Origin: Micrasema longulum
Taxonomy: Eukaryota; Arthropoda; Insecta; Trichoptera; Brachycentridae
Length of the DNA: 64,000 nt
Reading direction: 5' to 3'
Assembly: GCA_022494885.1 (NCBI GenBank)
Contig: JAGVSM010000201.1
Coordinates: 21,933 to 85,932, forward strand
The notes beneath the pieces are model-generated. The model was not told the DNA's origin. It worked only from the letters and a program-made list of their open reading frames with translations, and searched no databases. Every line of letters begins with the position of its first letter. The stretch's first letter is position 1. A program made the translations under genes and the position numbers. Below, one piece after another: positions 1 to 10,390 of this stretch.

Positions 1-139
1 GTAGGCGATAAAATGACAAAAATAATCAATTGAAAATTAATTTTCCGGGTTTCCATAATTGACTTGCTTTTTCTATGATTAGTTAAGTTTGTTATTCGTA
101 GTAAAATTTTGAATTTGTAAACATAATAAATAAATAATC

Positions 140-284
140 TTTGACTTTGTGAGGAATAAAGTAATAAGAGAACGGACGCAGCGAACTCTGGCTGGGGCAT
201 ATACTGCGAATGCCTTCTGAGAGCCTTAACCATGCTTGCCTACTTTACAATGCATCAGGTTCTCGACATCCTGAACGTCCACTG
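140..284 (+). mobile_element. LINE reverse-transcriptase C-terminal remnant
   Basis: One frame reads a WLGHILRMPSESL-like stretch, then a basic segment. This is the tail found after the RT domain in many insect LINEs. A diverged inverted copy lies at 29084-29237, and the two align over nearly their whole length. There is no ATG and no intact ORF. Assignment to LINE rests on the WLGH.LRMP motif and the second copy; the clade is not resolved. Confidence 0.5.
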
Positions 285-1002
285 CTGACTGTTTGTTGGC
301 AGTTTATGTCAGAATTCCGGAACGAGAATCTGACTTAACTGAGAAGCTGATAGAGATGCATAAAGAGTATTTATGAATACCATATGATCCAACTAAGGAG
401 CGTAAATGAAATTATGAAACAGAATAAGGATGCTTCGTTGCTATAGACTAACGGATAGTCGATTTTTTGGTTAGTCATAGTTAGAGGACCGGCAATCGAT
501 ACAAGCTACTTTTCATCCTGAAGAAATATAAAACTTCATCGGAAAATCTCTAAGTGACGAAACTAATTAATTACATAACTCATTATTCTTCTTATACCAC
601 GCGAGCAAAGTCACGGGTAAACTAGTATGTATATAAATAACAAAATGATTGTTGGTATGTCGCCATGTCACAAAACACCATAATTGGAGAAAAAAACTTG
701 AAGATCGTTTGATATATAAATGTGATTATAAAGGATCGGAAATAAGTCAATATGCATCGAAAAGACTCCGATGCACAAATCGGCTGACTCCAACTGTCAT
801 TCTTTACCATCAGAATCATTGTCAAAAACTAAGTAGTATTCAAATGTTACACAATTTGACCAAAATAAGTATTTTGACAATTAAATATGACTATAATTTT
901 GAATTTTTTTATAATTATTTTGCTTCATCACAGGATTTAAAAAAACTGTATTGATTGAAAAAACTATCATTACAATAATTTTCAATGTTTATTTTATTAT
1001 TA
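285..1002. other. No recognisable feature
   Basis: AT-rich sequence. Two overlapping short reading frames near 620-950 lie on opposite strands and show no motif or protein-like composition. I see nothing to annotate. Confidence 0.5.
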
Positions 1003-1187
1003 AATCGGGTTGTGGTCCTGTGGCTAGTGTCTCGGACTCACGGACCAAAGGTCTGTGGTTCGAATTCCACTCTACCCCAACTTGATTCCATTTTCTAATA
1101 GTGAGTTATTTACAACTCGTTGAAAATGGCCCTCAAAATTAAATATTTGGGTAAATCATAAGAACGCAAATATTTCTTTTTTTAAAA
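1003..1187 (+). mobile_element. tRNA-derived SINE, family S1, copy 1
   Basis: A tRNA-like head (about 1010-1080) contains a B-box match GGTTCGAATTCCA and an A-box-like TGGCTAGTGTC. It is followed by a body with ACAACTCGTTGAAAATGG and AAATATTTGGGTAAATCATA. The same head and body recur in reverse at 17885-18069, and a body-only scrap lies at about 24530-24576. A shared head joined to a shared non-tRNA body is the SINE signature and argues against a working tRNA gene. Confidence 0.8.
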
Positions 1188-1262
1188 AATCATTGTATAA
1201 ATAAAATCATTGTAGCATCATAAAATAGCATCATAAAATCATTGTAGCATCATTAACTTTAA
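1188..1262. repeat. Short direct repeats at SINE tail
   Basis: The phrase ATCATTGTAGCATCATAAA recurs in complete and partial form about three times, just downstream of the S1 body. It may be a simple-sequence SINE tail or slippage of the flank. Confidence 0.5.
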
Positions 1263-1282
1263 AAAAGTGAGCAAATTTTTGG

Positions 1283-1482
1283 CCAGGTTAAGATGGATCC
1301 TGTTCCACTGTGCGTCCGGTCAATATATCGCGAAGAACGCCCCTATCAAGAATTTGACGACGATCACTCAGATTCAGTAAGAGATAATTATGATTTTTTA
1401 ACGAGAATCGCTTTGTCAACTTACAAACATGTCTTTTTTTACAAGCTTGTCTTAAACATTCTTGATTAAGCTCACAATACAC
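1283..1482 (-). mobile_element. LINE C-terminal remnant
   Basis: The minus-strand frame 1482-1288 ends with a DRRQILDRGVLRDILTGR-like segment. It resembles the LHDILSGRLDSP stretch of the better preserved LINE tail at 6594-6914. About 64 codons are open. It is a short, 5'-truncated piece with no catalytic motif. Confidence 0.45.
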
Positions 1483-1869
1483 AGAACTCTTTGTCTCCCT
1501 TATTTTGTTCTGTTTTCCGCGGGAGTAGTTTTATAATATGCAATAATGCAGGGCGATGCGGTTGCATGCAAGTTGTATCAGCATGAAATACTGTTATCCG
1601 ACATGTTATAATATCTTTAAACATAACACGGAGGAGAGACATACACTAGTTTCCCGAGTAGGAACTTGCCATGAACTGGAATACTACAAAAGCATTATAT
1701 GTGAAATAAACGCTCGGCTTCGGAGCTGCTTATTACGTTCTTTCACATTATTTATAAAGGTCTGTTTTTACATACGTAAACCTTCAGATATACGGGTAAA
1801 ACATGAGTTTAGAGATTTGAAAGATAGTTTCTTATGCTTTTATTGTTCGCTTTGTTTAAAAAGGAACGA
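1483..1869. other. No clear feature
   Basis: A 121-codon frame spans 1556-1921, but only its last residues (HSVFSPF) look like RT sequence, which belongs to the remnant that follows. The rest is unassigned. Confidence 0.4.
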
Positions 1870-2460
1870 AAATCACTATTATAAAAAGGCAAGGATGCAT
1901 TCTGTCTTCTCTCCTTTTTAATATGTTCTCGAGTGCCTTTTAAGAGTTGCACTAGGTAAACTTACTGACGGCATTAGCATAAATAAGCAAATTATAAACT
2001 CTTTTCGTTGAGTGATGCTGTTTCAGCAGATAGTGTAGAAAACTTGAATCTATTACTAGACAAAGTTAACACTGCTAGTTTGAATAAAGGATTTAAAATA
2101 TTTTTTTCCAAGACCAAATGTATTGTTATTAGGAAAAGGACACACAATTTCCCAATGACTTTGGAGCACAGTTTATTGAGCAGTTCCATCGATATAAATA
2201 TTGAGTATGCTGGGTGAATGATACATGGAATCACTAACAAGAATAAAGATGGCACGGGAATGATTTTTTTAGGATGCGTGACGTTCTTTGCAGTAGATGC
2301 TTCAAATTTTGATTTCCGAATGCGCGTTGTACGACGTTACGTCTTTCCAGTGCTTTTTTAAGGGCCTCGAAACGTGGACACTCACCCAAGCCACTTCAAA
2401 AAAGATTAAAGCCTTTGAAATATGTTGCTACAGGAGTGTGGTGCCTCAGAAGTAGGTACC
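1870..2460 (+). pseudogene. Decayed LINE reverse transcriptase
   Basis: Fragments of a LINE RT are spread over several frames. First is a HSVFSPF-like piece where an SPLLFN box is expected. Then comes LTDGISIN, then SVENLNLLLDKVNTASLNKG followed by ISKTK-like residues (2008-2130), then RMRVVRRYVFPVLF. Near 2362-2440 there is a GLETWTLTQATSKKIKAFE stretch, typical of the post-RT region of RTE/CR1-like LINEs. Stops and frameshifts separate them and the YADD box is lost. Old and inactive. Confidence 0.6.
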
Positions 2461-3030
2461 GCAACCGTCGAGCATAGACAACAAACACGACAGGTTGGCA
2501 ACTCAGAGGAACAGTGACGTAGGTAAGCATATAAAAGCACCGACGCGCGACTACCAAGATCCAAGATCTACGTTTTCCAAAATTATTGTCAGTTGCGTAG
2601 TAAAAAATATTCATATAATTTTAATCAGTGTTCAAGTTTACTAGTTATGTATTTGTAACATATCTCGTTCATTTTATTGTATTTTATTTTTTCTTTAATA
2701 AAAAGTGTTCAAAATCATGTAAATACCGACTTCTTTTTATTTATGAAGTTTTAAGCAACCCTTTTGAAGAGTAAAGTAAGGGCCACGCGTGAAATATTGG
2801 ATTCAGGACTTCGGACGACTTTTTACTCAACATTTAAGCCTTCAGTGAAGGAATAAAAACATCTCGCGTATACACGCTGGTCGACCATGACATGTCGAAT
2901 AACAATAGTAGAGTCGACAATTTGCAACTAACACAACTGGTGATTCCGCCAATAGGCCCCCCCACGGGAGGATATTTAAAATCTCTTGGGTGGACAGAGT
3001 CCAAAACGATGACGTTCTCCGTCATAAGAA
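2461..3030. other. No recognisable feature
   Basis: Sits between two pieces that may be one LINE. Nothing beyond short chance frames is visible. Confidence 0.4.
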
Positions 3031-3165
3031 AAAGATAATGAGGTACTGAAAAGCATAAAGAAAAAAAAACTTGAGTACTTTGGGCATGTGATGAGAGGCG
3101 AAAAATATAAGGTTTGAGAAGTCATTCTACAGGCAAGGATTAGGGAAGGAATAGAGTACTTGTTT
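3031..3165 (+). mobile_element. LINE C-terminal remnant
   Basis: Reads NEVLKSIKKKKLEYFGHVMRGEKY with one stop soon after. This is the KKRKL.YFGHVMR motif that follows the RT domain in RTE-like insect LINEs. It lies in the same direction as the remnant at 1870-2460 and could be its continuation after an insertion. Confidence 0.55.
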
Positions 3166-4836
3166 AGGGCAGCTGAAAGTGGCTTGGTGGAACTTAAGTT
3201 TTTTTGTAAAAATAAATTTAAAAAAAAATTAAAATGTTTTTTTAATTTAAATACAAAAACAAGCTCAATCAATACTTCTCTCCCAACCAATTACTCAACA
3301 ATGTGTATATATTTTTTTAACTCTGGATATTTTTTTAGATAATGAGACAACCTGTTGAACATTTTAGGTATTATGTGCTCTAATGTTCTTCGACTGTATT
3401 ATTTTTTTAATTTACGTTTAATTAAACCTTCAACAGAAGTAAATTTTGTTAAAAAGTTATGTTCCAAATATTTTTTATTTGTGGTATTAAACATATGTTG
3501 CCACAGTAATGTATTAAAAAAGAACAAAATAAAAGTGATATTCTAATCCTCTAATTTGTAGTTATCAGAGAAGGACAACAAGGCCAGTCTCGATGACAAA
3601 GTTAGGAAACTGTTTCTGGTTATTCTCAATTTCTGGTCTTAGGTGTCACGCGAATTTAATTTCTAATATAAATTCATTTTTATTGTGCAGGTTTATTGCA
3701 ATTCCAAATGCAATTTCAAAATTTGAAAACGAAAGAGTTTAATGGACTAAAAATTTGGTTTCTTTTGATTCATTCGTGATTTTTTAAAGCTTCAGATGCA
3801 CGATATGTAAAATTATTCAAAATTGCATACAAAACATCGGCATTTTTTACTTTACAGAATCAAAACGCATGGCTTAAATTCACCCTCCACTTAAAGACAT
3901 AAATTAAATCAAACACAAAGAAAACTCTCGGAATATTATTCCGTACAAACAGGCCTTAGATTTTCTTGTGTGTTTTAGACGAAATGTTTTAATAAATAAA
4001 TAGAGTTGGCCAGGCATTTGCAAGGAATGTCGTCTCGTTACTTATGTACGTGTTATTAACCTTTGCTACTGCTCAATGTTCCGTATTTCTGCTAATTTTG
4101 TTTCCCGCAGCGCCGGGTGAAATAACCCCTCCCAAATCTAAATTCCTTCCTCCGAGCTCTACCATTTTTGGAATATTTTTACCTCTAATCTAAAAATTCT
4201 TTCCTAAAAACCTTAGTAAACACAAATTTCAGAATTTCAAATATGAAATTGTCTCTAGAATTATTTTACAATAATTTATTATTTGATAATATTCATTAAT
4301 TAACGTAAACATTCCATTAAAAAAATTAATGTATTCGTAGAAGAAATAACTCAATATTTTGAAAATTATCTTTCGTTATTTTTACACCTCAAAAGATTAT
4401 TAAAAATAAGAAAATATTGACATTATTTTAAATTCAAATGATTTCTTTAAAAATGTCGTTTACGCTTAAATACAACAAATTGCCACCTCCTGTTTAAAAC
4501 AAAAAATAAGAACAAATATTACTTATCGTACTTTTTTAATGATTTTAATTTTATAAAAATATCGAGAAGGGTGGCTTTCTAATTTCTGGCTTTCTTCTAC
4601 AGAGTAAGTAGCCCAGCGTCGCGATTGTGGCCGGCCAAGAATTGCATTTTTATTTTGTGCATTTTTAAAAAAAAGTTTTTTGGTGTATCATATTTTTTTA
4701 AAAAACGAGTAAGTAATAAAAATAGTTAAAAAAATCGCTTGTGTTTTCTGATCGTAAAAATATGTTTACTATTTTATATCAGTAAGTGGTTTATAAAACA
4801 ACACCCAAAAAGTCAATTTACTTACAAGAAACATAG
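3166..4836. other. AT-rich, no recognisable feature
   Basis: Long A/T runs with no protein motif on either strand. A small GC-richer patch (about 4610-4645) precedes the solo LTR but is not shared with the second LTR copy. Confidence 0.5.
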
Positions 4837-4840
4837 TGTT

Positions 4841-6265
4841 TGTCGCGTCCCGCGACAAAAATAATTATACCTATAAGATAATCAGAACCGTTATAGTTTA
4901 AAAGTAAAAATTGAATATAGAAAACAAATCAATCGCGTAAATAAACGCTTTACCCGACAGCGGTCACCAGCCATTCCGCGGCGATCACGTGATACCTCCC
5001 ACCACACTAGTTTTTTTGAATACAGGGCCGTAGCGCTCGCGGCTGGCGAGCCAGCCAGTTGCAATCTGGTTCGCGAGCAGTGTCCACGCCGCGCTAGGCC
5101 AGTTTTCCCTCGCAAATAACTATGGGAGTTTTGGTATAATTCCCTATGCACCATGTTGAGCTGTGCCCAAAAAAAACTTGTATTCTAATTAAACCAGCTT
5201 CCGGTAAGTCTTCAACAACTTTCGAATATATAAATCAACTTGTTTCGCTTATACAAATTTGTAATTTTTCATTATTGTCCACAGATCGGATACGTATGAT
5301 CATTTTAAGCTAGAATCCATTATGACGGCTGTTTAGCCTTATACACCACGTAACAACTAACAAATCTCCATTTAGTAAGTACAGTATACAGCACGGAACT
5401 GTTGTTTTTTTTTTTAACTTACTTTCTCGAGCCGTTTGTAAAGAAATACATTTTTTTGTAGTATGGAGAGTCAGGTTACCCCGGAATCTCGCCCTTGAAC
5501 CTGAGTTGTCGACATTTTCTTTGATTCATCCTGCAGAGGCGTGACTCAGCAGTTTTTCTCCTCAATGGCAAATCGACACAGGACGCCATTTCTAGGATCC
5601 TTCGTAATCGCTGGTGTTCCTAGTACTTCCTTCTCAAGTAAAATAATATAGAATGGTTCGAATCTCTCAGAGGATTATGTGAGTACCTCGCGTGCATCTC
5701 TTCATAAAGGTTGGTGGAAATATACTTCGAAAATTAGTGACTCCTAATGTAATACTACAGTGAACTAATGGATACGCAGGATTATTCAAATCTTTATCCT
5801 CATTACGGGGAACCGCTGCCCAAATTATTTTCGGTTCTAGGACACTTAGAAGTAATCACATTAGGTTAATTTCGAATCCTTTTAATAATGGGCTATTTTC
5901 AATTTTAATTCTTACTAGGAGAGATCTCTGCTCCAATTATTATTAATCCTGTTTACTATAATTAAGTTCCTCATAAATAATTGTTGAACATCTTGAGAAA
6001 CATATATGTCCGTTGTCTGTAAAACTATATTTTACTGATTTGTAATAAATAAACTTGAAATGAACCACTTTATTCTGTCTTTTCCCACCGTTGTTCACAA
6101 CCAAGCAAGAAATTCAGTATTTTGTTAGAATTTTGCAATAACACCTAATGGAAAGTAACTAAGGACCCATGTTATCCTTCAAGGAACCTTGAGATCAAAA
6201 AGAACAAGTTCTACCTGAGACTATTAGCCGCAAGGTAAGACTCAATATTAAAAAAGAGTATGACA
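4841..6265 (+). mobile_element. Solo LTR of the gypsy element at 56-64 kb
   Basis: A 1,425-bp unit begins TGTCGCG and ends ATGACA, the TG...CA form of LTR ends. TGTT is present on both flanks (4837-4840 and 6266-6269), as expected of a 4-bp target duplication. The same 1,425-bp unit occurs in reverse at 56259-57683, next to gypsy coding sequence. A polyadenylation signal AATAAA at 6044-6049 fits + strand transcription, placing R/U5 in the last ~200 bp. No gag, pol or primer site adjoins it, so it is a solo LTR, presumably left by LTR-LTR recombination. The first 17 nt, TGTCGCGTCCCGCGACA, form a perfect 7-bp hairpin. An 87-codon antisense frame at 4891-5154 is not taken as a gene. Confidence 0.85.
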
Positions 6266-6593
6266 TGTTATAAAAAATATTTATTGATCATGCTTGGATT
6301 CGGTTTTTTTTTTAATTCACTATGCTTTTATACTCGAACCTACTGGCCAAAGTGGACGAAAATATTTTTTCGAAGTGGGTTTAAAAACAAAAGTAATTTC
6401 TGTCTTAACACGGGAAACCAGACCCCAGTTGGGCAGCAGGTGACTCGCTACCGAAAACAAAATGTATGTATACTTATTACGCAATACCATGTATGTGGTA
6501 ATTTTTTATTTATCTGAATGAGTTTGGTGGTATCATATAAAAATACAATTTGCCAAAATTACAAAAAAAAACTATTAATAAAGCCGTTTACCC
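6266..6593. other. No recognisable feature
   Basis: Only short chance reading frames, between the solo LTR and a LINE tail. Confidence 0.4.
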
Positions 6594-7249
6594 TTGTTAC
6601 AAGAAGCTTCATTCGTAAATATGCGTTTAAAATTAAAAACATGCTGTGCTTGTCACAGCCATACATTATGCAATTATATACTGTTGGACATGGGGGTGCT
6701 TCATGACATACTCAGTGGACGCCTTGATAGTCCGGCTCTTTTGTCAGAGTTATCATTAAATGTCCCCGGCTACCGCACCCGTCACACGTCGAGCTCTCTA
6801 TTTCATGTGCCAGCAGTTCGTACTAACTATGCCCAGAACTCTCCACCTATACGTTTTGCTAGTGAATATAATTTGAACTTTCCCCTTATTGATCCATTTG
6901 ATTGTAAAAAATAACATTTAAAATGCGCGTCTTAAAACATACTTTTTTGTCTTATACTTAGTTTCAATAATAAAGTTTTATTTTATTTTATTAAATTTTA
7001 TCTCTAATTTTAATATTTTATATATATTTATATTTTCGATACCTGACACCCTCTTTCCAATATAACACCCACACACCCACCCTCTCACTCACTTACACTC
7101 ACACAAACACACTAGTATGTATTGTACGTGTATTTAATGTATTTCTGTGGATATCTGTCATTGGTTTTATTCTCTGTATATGTTATTTGTTATATTTTTA
7201 TTACATGTATTACTGTTGATATCCCCAATAAATAAATAAAAATAAAAAA
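6594..7249 (+). mobile_element. 5'-truncated LINE: C-terminus and 3' UTR
   Basis: An open frame at 6594-6914 carries LHDILSGRLDSPALLSELS, then VPGYRTRHTSSSLFHVP, then RTNYAQNSPPIRFASEYN. This order (CP.LL...FNVP...TR...F.VP..RTNY..N.P..R) is the C-terminal region after the RT domain in jockey/CR1-type LINEs. The stop is followed by a ~330-bp 3' UTR rich in CA-type repeats. It ends in an (AATAAA)-like tail at about 7225-7249, as does the LINE at 27.8 kb. RT and endonuclease are missing, consistent with a dead-on-arrival insertion. Confidence 0.65.
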
Positions 7250-7689
7250 ATATCCATATTTGGATTTTTTTATGCAAAAAATGTGTCAAGCCACAAAATC
7301 ATTGTTTAAAACATTTTTGTGTAATTGTCATTACAAATGATATTAATGACAAAAATAACTTAAAAAATACATTATTTACTGCCTTAAAAACGTCAGAACA
7401 ATTTATTATATTGACATAATATCTAGTTCGTGCGCCTTTCTACGGTCGATACGTATCAATGTTTTGAATTACATAACACCTAACGCTGATTTATTGATCT
7501 GATCTGATCGAAACAGACCCCTTATCTTTAAAGTGAGGTGTATACTGTACGAAGAAATAGATAGGAAACTATTAATCATCATACGTGTCTAGAATAAGTA
7601 CCGTAACTAATCAAAGGTTTCGTAAGGGTTAACAATAATTACCTAACTTATCACCATCCCCTTTTCGCACCACGTGGTACATAGATTAC
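7250..7689. other. No recognisable feature
   Basis: AT-rich, no motif seen. Confidence 0.4.
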
Positions 7690-7850
7690 TACGTTGCTAA
7701 ACCAAGTGCAGCAAAGTCCAGGAACAATAAAATTTAGCATTTCCAAAAACCGTTTAAATCAATATTTCACTTCCATTCTGGCAAGAACCGAACCCAGGAC
7801 CTCAATCGTGGTAGTAAAAGGCGTCGCGAGGTGGACTTATCTCCACTCGA
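7690..7850 (-). mobile_element. tRNA-derived SINE, family S5, diverged copy
   Basis: On the minus strand a tRNA-like head reads CTACCACGATTGAGGTCCTG, then GGGTTCGGTTCTTG (B-box-like), then a body with GTGAAATATTGATTT and TTCCTGGAC. The body resembles the CTGGACTGGCACC core of the other S5 copies (28.5, 44.3, 46.5 and 50.3 kb). Confidence 0.55.
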
Positions 7851-8039
7851 TTTCCTTATTCGGAACTTTAAACTGAGAGCAGCCATCGAGTCGAAGTTAT
7901 TCGTGCAGGGTTTTGGTATTATTTCATGTACACAATTATTTTATTCTTCTATCTGGATATTGAGAAATTACCTTACTACTTGAAACATTTTTTTATCTTT
8001 TTTATTTTTGACTTGATGGCCACTCTCAGATAAAAATCC

Positions 8040-8215
8040 TGAAAAATCAAATCTTGTAGACATAAGTCCGCCTCTCGTATAGTAGTTCGAGTTTTATTTA
8101 CCATTTGTTAGGTACTGGATTCAATTCGTGGCAAAATTGACGTGAAATATTAGTTTTAAAGTAATTCAACACCGCAATATTTCATTGTTTCTGGACTGGT
8201 ACCTAAAATATACGA
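8040..8215 (+). mobile_element. S5 SINE, degraded copy
   Basis: The segment holds AACACCGCAATATTTCATTG and TTTCTGGACTGGTACCTAAA. These match the AACACTGCAATATTTC and CTGGACTGGCACCTGAAG core at 44.3 kb. The tRNA-like head is barely recognisable (around 8060-8100). Confidence 0.45.
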
Positions 8216-8500
8216 CTGACGCCATAACTTAATGTAACAAATAATCTAAATACGCTGCATTTGGCGTGCCGATTAAGTACCGTACGCAACATTGGGTTCA
8301 AAAGGGGAAATGGTGATGATGTAACCCGTGCATATATTTATAATATTTTATGTTTCATAATTATAAAGTGTTTAATTCAGTAAAAAAAAAATATTTTCTA
8401 AATCTAAAGTAAATTTTCATTCATGTAAATTATTCAACCCGTTAATCAACAATGAATTATTTTGATAGCCTTATATCTAATGCTGCCCGTTTTTTTAACG

Positions 8501-8775
8501 TGGTAACTTTCGTAAAATTCTTTAACTAAGTATTACATTAACCTTTAAACCGGTACCTTGTGAATCATTCTTTAAGCCAGTGTGTATCCTTTAACCCGGT
8601 ACCTTTTGTTTAATTATTTATCCAAGTAGTATATTAACCTTAAACCTTGCGTATCATTCTTCAACGTAGTAGTGTAATATACTTTAAACTAATACCTTTT
8701 GCATAATTCTTTAACTAAATATTTCATAAACCTTAAACCTTGAAAATCATTCTTCAACCTAGTAATGAATAGAAA
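8501..8775. repeat. Degenerate ~46-bp tandem array, part 1
   Basis: About six units follow the pattern CCTTTAAACC GGTACCTTTTG, TATCATTCTTTAAC, AAGTAGTATATTAA with many substitutions. The recurring words are AACC(T/G)GGTACCTT, ATTCTTTAAC and TATTAACCTTAAACC. Confidence 0.6.
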
Positions 8776-9196
8776 AATATCACTTTTCTTTAATATTTTT
8801 GAAGTTATAAAGGTCTATGAAATACTATTCAATAAAAAAAAACTTTTGTTAATTATTATTAGTAAATTTTTTTTTTTTTAATTTGTAATTTTGAATCCCA
8901 CAAAAACTGTCATTCCATTGGCCACACCCCTTATATGTCACGATTCATGTTTATTAGTTCCTGGCTATAAAAATTTGTTCTGAACATTATCACGAATCTT
9001 GACGTTACAACAACCAAGGCCAAACAAGTCGCGTTTTTTAGCAACACATTTTAATTAAAAATATTTTTTACATGTATGAATTAAAATATTTCTCCACAAA
9101 ATCCATATCAATATTGACAATACAATTAATTATTTTAAATCCATCTCATAAATTTTTATCGGTATTCGTAGTATTTGATATTTTCTTATTATAATT
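8776..9196. other. Unrelated segment splitting the tandem array
   Basis: The ~46-bp pattern stops here and resumes after it. The segment is AT-rich, apart from a short stretch around 8910-9030, and has no recognised motif. It may be an insertion; no terminal repeats were found. Confidence 0.4.
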
Positions 9197-9420
9197 TAAC
9201 CTGGTACCTTTTATATAATTCTTTAACTAAGTAAAATGTTAAAATTCAACATGCTACCTTGCATATCATTCTGTAAACTAGAAGTATCCTTTAACCTAGT
9301 TCCTAGTGTGTTTTTCTTCAACCTTGTTGTGTGTTTTTATTATATCTAAAACCTTGCAACCTGACAGTGTGTTGTGTTTTAATCTTGCCCCTAGTGCATT
9401 TTTCTACCTAAGTAGCGGTA
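9197..9420. repeat. Degenerate ~46-bp tandem array, part 2
   Basis: Resumes with AACCTGGTACCTTTTATATA and ATTCTTTAACTAAGTA, then more eroded units (TATCCTTTAACCTAGTTCC and similar). A single stray unit also occurs near 12510-12550. Confidence 0.55.
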
Positions 9421-9739
9421 TATTACTAAGTTTTTTTCAATCTGGAGAATCATAACGATTTATAACATAAATATTTATCGCATGTTAAGTCTGCGACAGA
9501 TATTGCAACAACGGCTTTGATTTGGTTATTCAATTTATATTTGGTGTAACGTAAAGGAAACACGTCAGATCGGCTTCCGCTCTTAGTAATATAGTGCGAA
9601 GGAAGGGTATTCGGTATTCGCTACACCGTACATACATACGATAAGCTCATGCTGAATTAGCTTTGTATAGATTATATCAAACAATATCATGCAAGCGTAT
9701 ATACATTACAAAAAAATATTTTAATATGGATAGAAAAAC
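9421..9739. other. No recognisable feature
   Basis: No motif or repeat identified. Confidence 0.4.
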
Positions 9740-9850
9740 AAAGTGTATAAAGTGGTCACTTAAACCAGCCAAAGACAGAACATCAGCCCTGTATATGCCT
9801 TGACTTCCAAATTCCGTTCTAAAGACGTTTTTCTTCTCTGTTGCAATAAA
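9740..9850 (-). repeat. R-family satellite-like repeat, partial
   Basis: Contains AAAGTGGTCACTTAAACCAG and GCCTTGACTTCCA, the conserved core of the 382-bp R unit defined at 23831-24212. It runs in the opposite direction to that unit. Confidence 0.65.
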
Positions 9851-10299
9851 TTTAAAAAAATTATGTTTATTTATGTTACAATTCTAGTCACCTTAACTTT
9901 ACAAGTTTGTCACGTTGTGACAAACTGTGTATCAGAAAGAATACAATTTTTAATGCATACCTCAAGAGTTTAGAAAGACGTATAAAAACATGAACATTAA
10001 GGCATTTAAAGAGTTTATAGGCAGTCTTAATTTAATTTTATTCACTTTCTACATTTTTAAGAACTTGTTTCAGATTCAGCGGCGAGCGTGAGTTATTGGA
10101 TAGGTAAGCTACAAAAATTCTAATAAAATGTCCATAGCGGTAGTATGGCACATAAAAAAACAGGTCTATTTTATATTTGATAAATAATCCATAAAAAATG
10201 GCACACGCGGCTAATAGTTTCATTAAAAATATTTTCTAATGTAGCACAAACGTTTGATTTAAAAAAAATCCATTTAAAAAAACATAATTGCAAAAAAAA
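9851..10299. other. No recognisable feature
   Basis: A 61-codon minus frame (10038-10223) has no motif and is not called. Confidence 0.4.
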
Positions 10300-10390
10300 A
10301 CTGAAACCCGTGAGGACTCGAACCCCCGCCTCAAGACAATAGAAAGCAACGACTCATCCGTACGACTAACTCATGTTCTTATCCGACTGT
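10300..10390 (-). mobile_element. tRNA-derived SINE head, family S2
   Basis: On the minus strand it reads GTTAGTCGTACGGATGAGTC (A-box side), then TTGAGGCGGGGGTTCGAGTC with a good B box. A clean cloverleaf cannot be closed by eye and a poly(A)-like flank is present. A SINE head is preferred over a tRNA gene. Confidence 0.55.

Noticed and set aside
649..954. 101-codon ORF near the window start
   Set aside because: No motif; overlapped by an antisense frame of similar length in AT-rich DNA.
1003..1080. Functional tRNA gene
   Set aside because: B box is present, but the same head plus a non-tRNA body recurs at 17.9 kb and no clean acceptor stem closes, so it is a SINE. The same reasoning applies at 10.3, 15.5, 28.9, 37.5, 44.3, 46.7 and 50.3 kb.
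4891..5154. 87-codon minus-strand ORF repeated at 57371-57847 (+), apparently a conserved gene
   Set aside because: Both lie antisense within the two LTR copies; the similarity is LTR homology, and the second frame simply reads on beyond the LTR.
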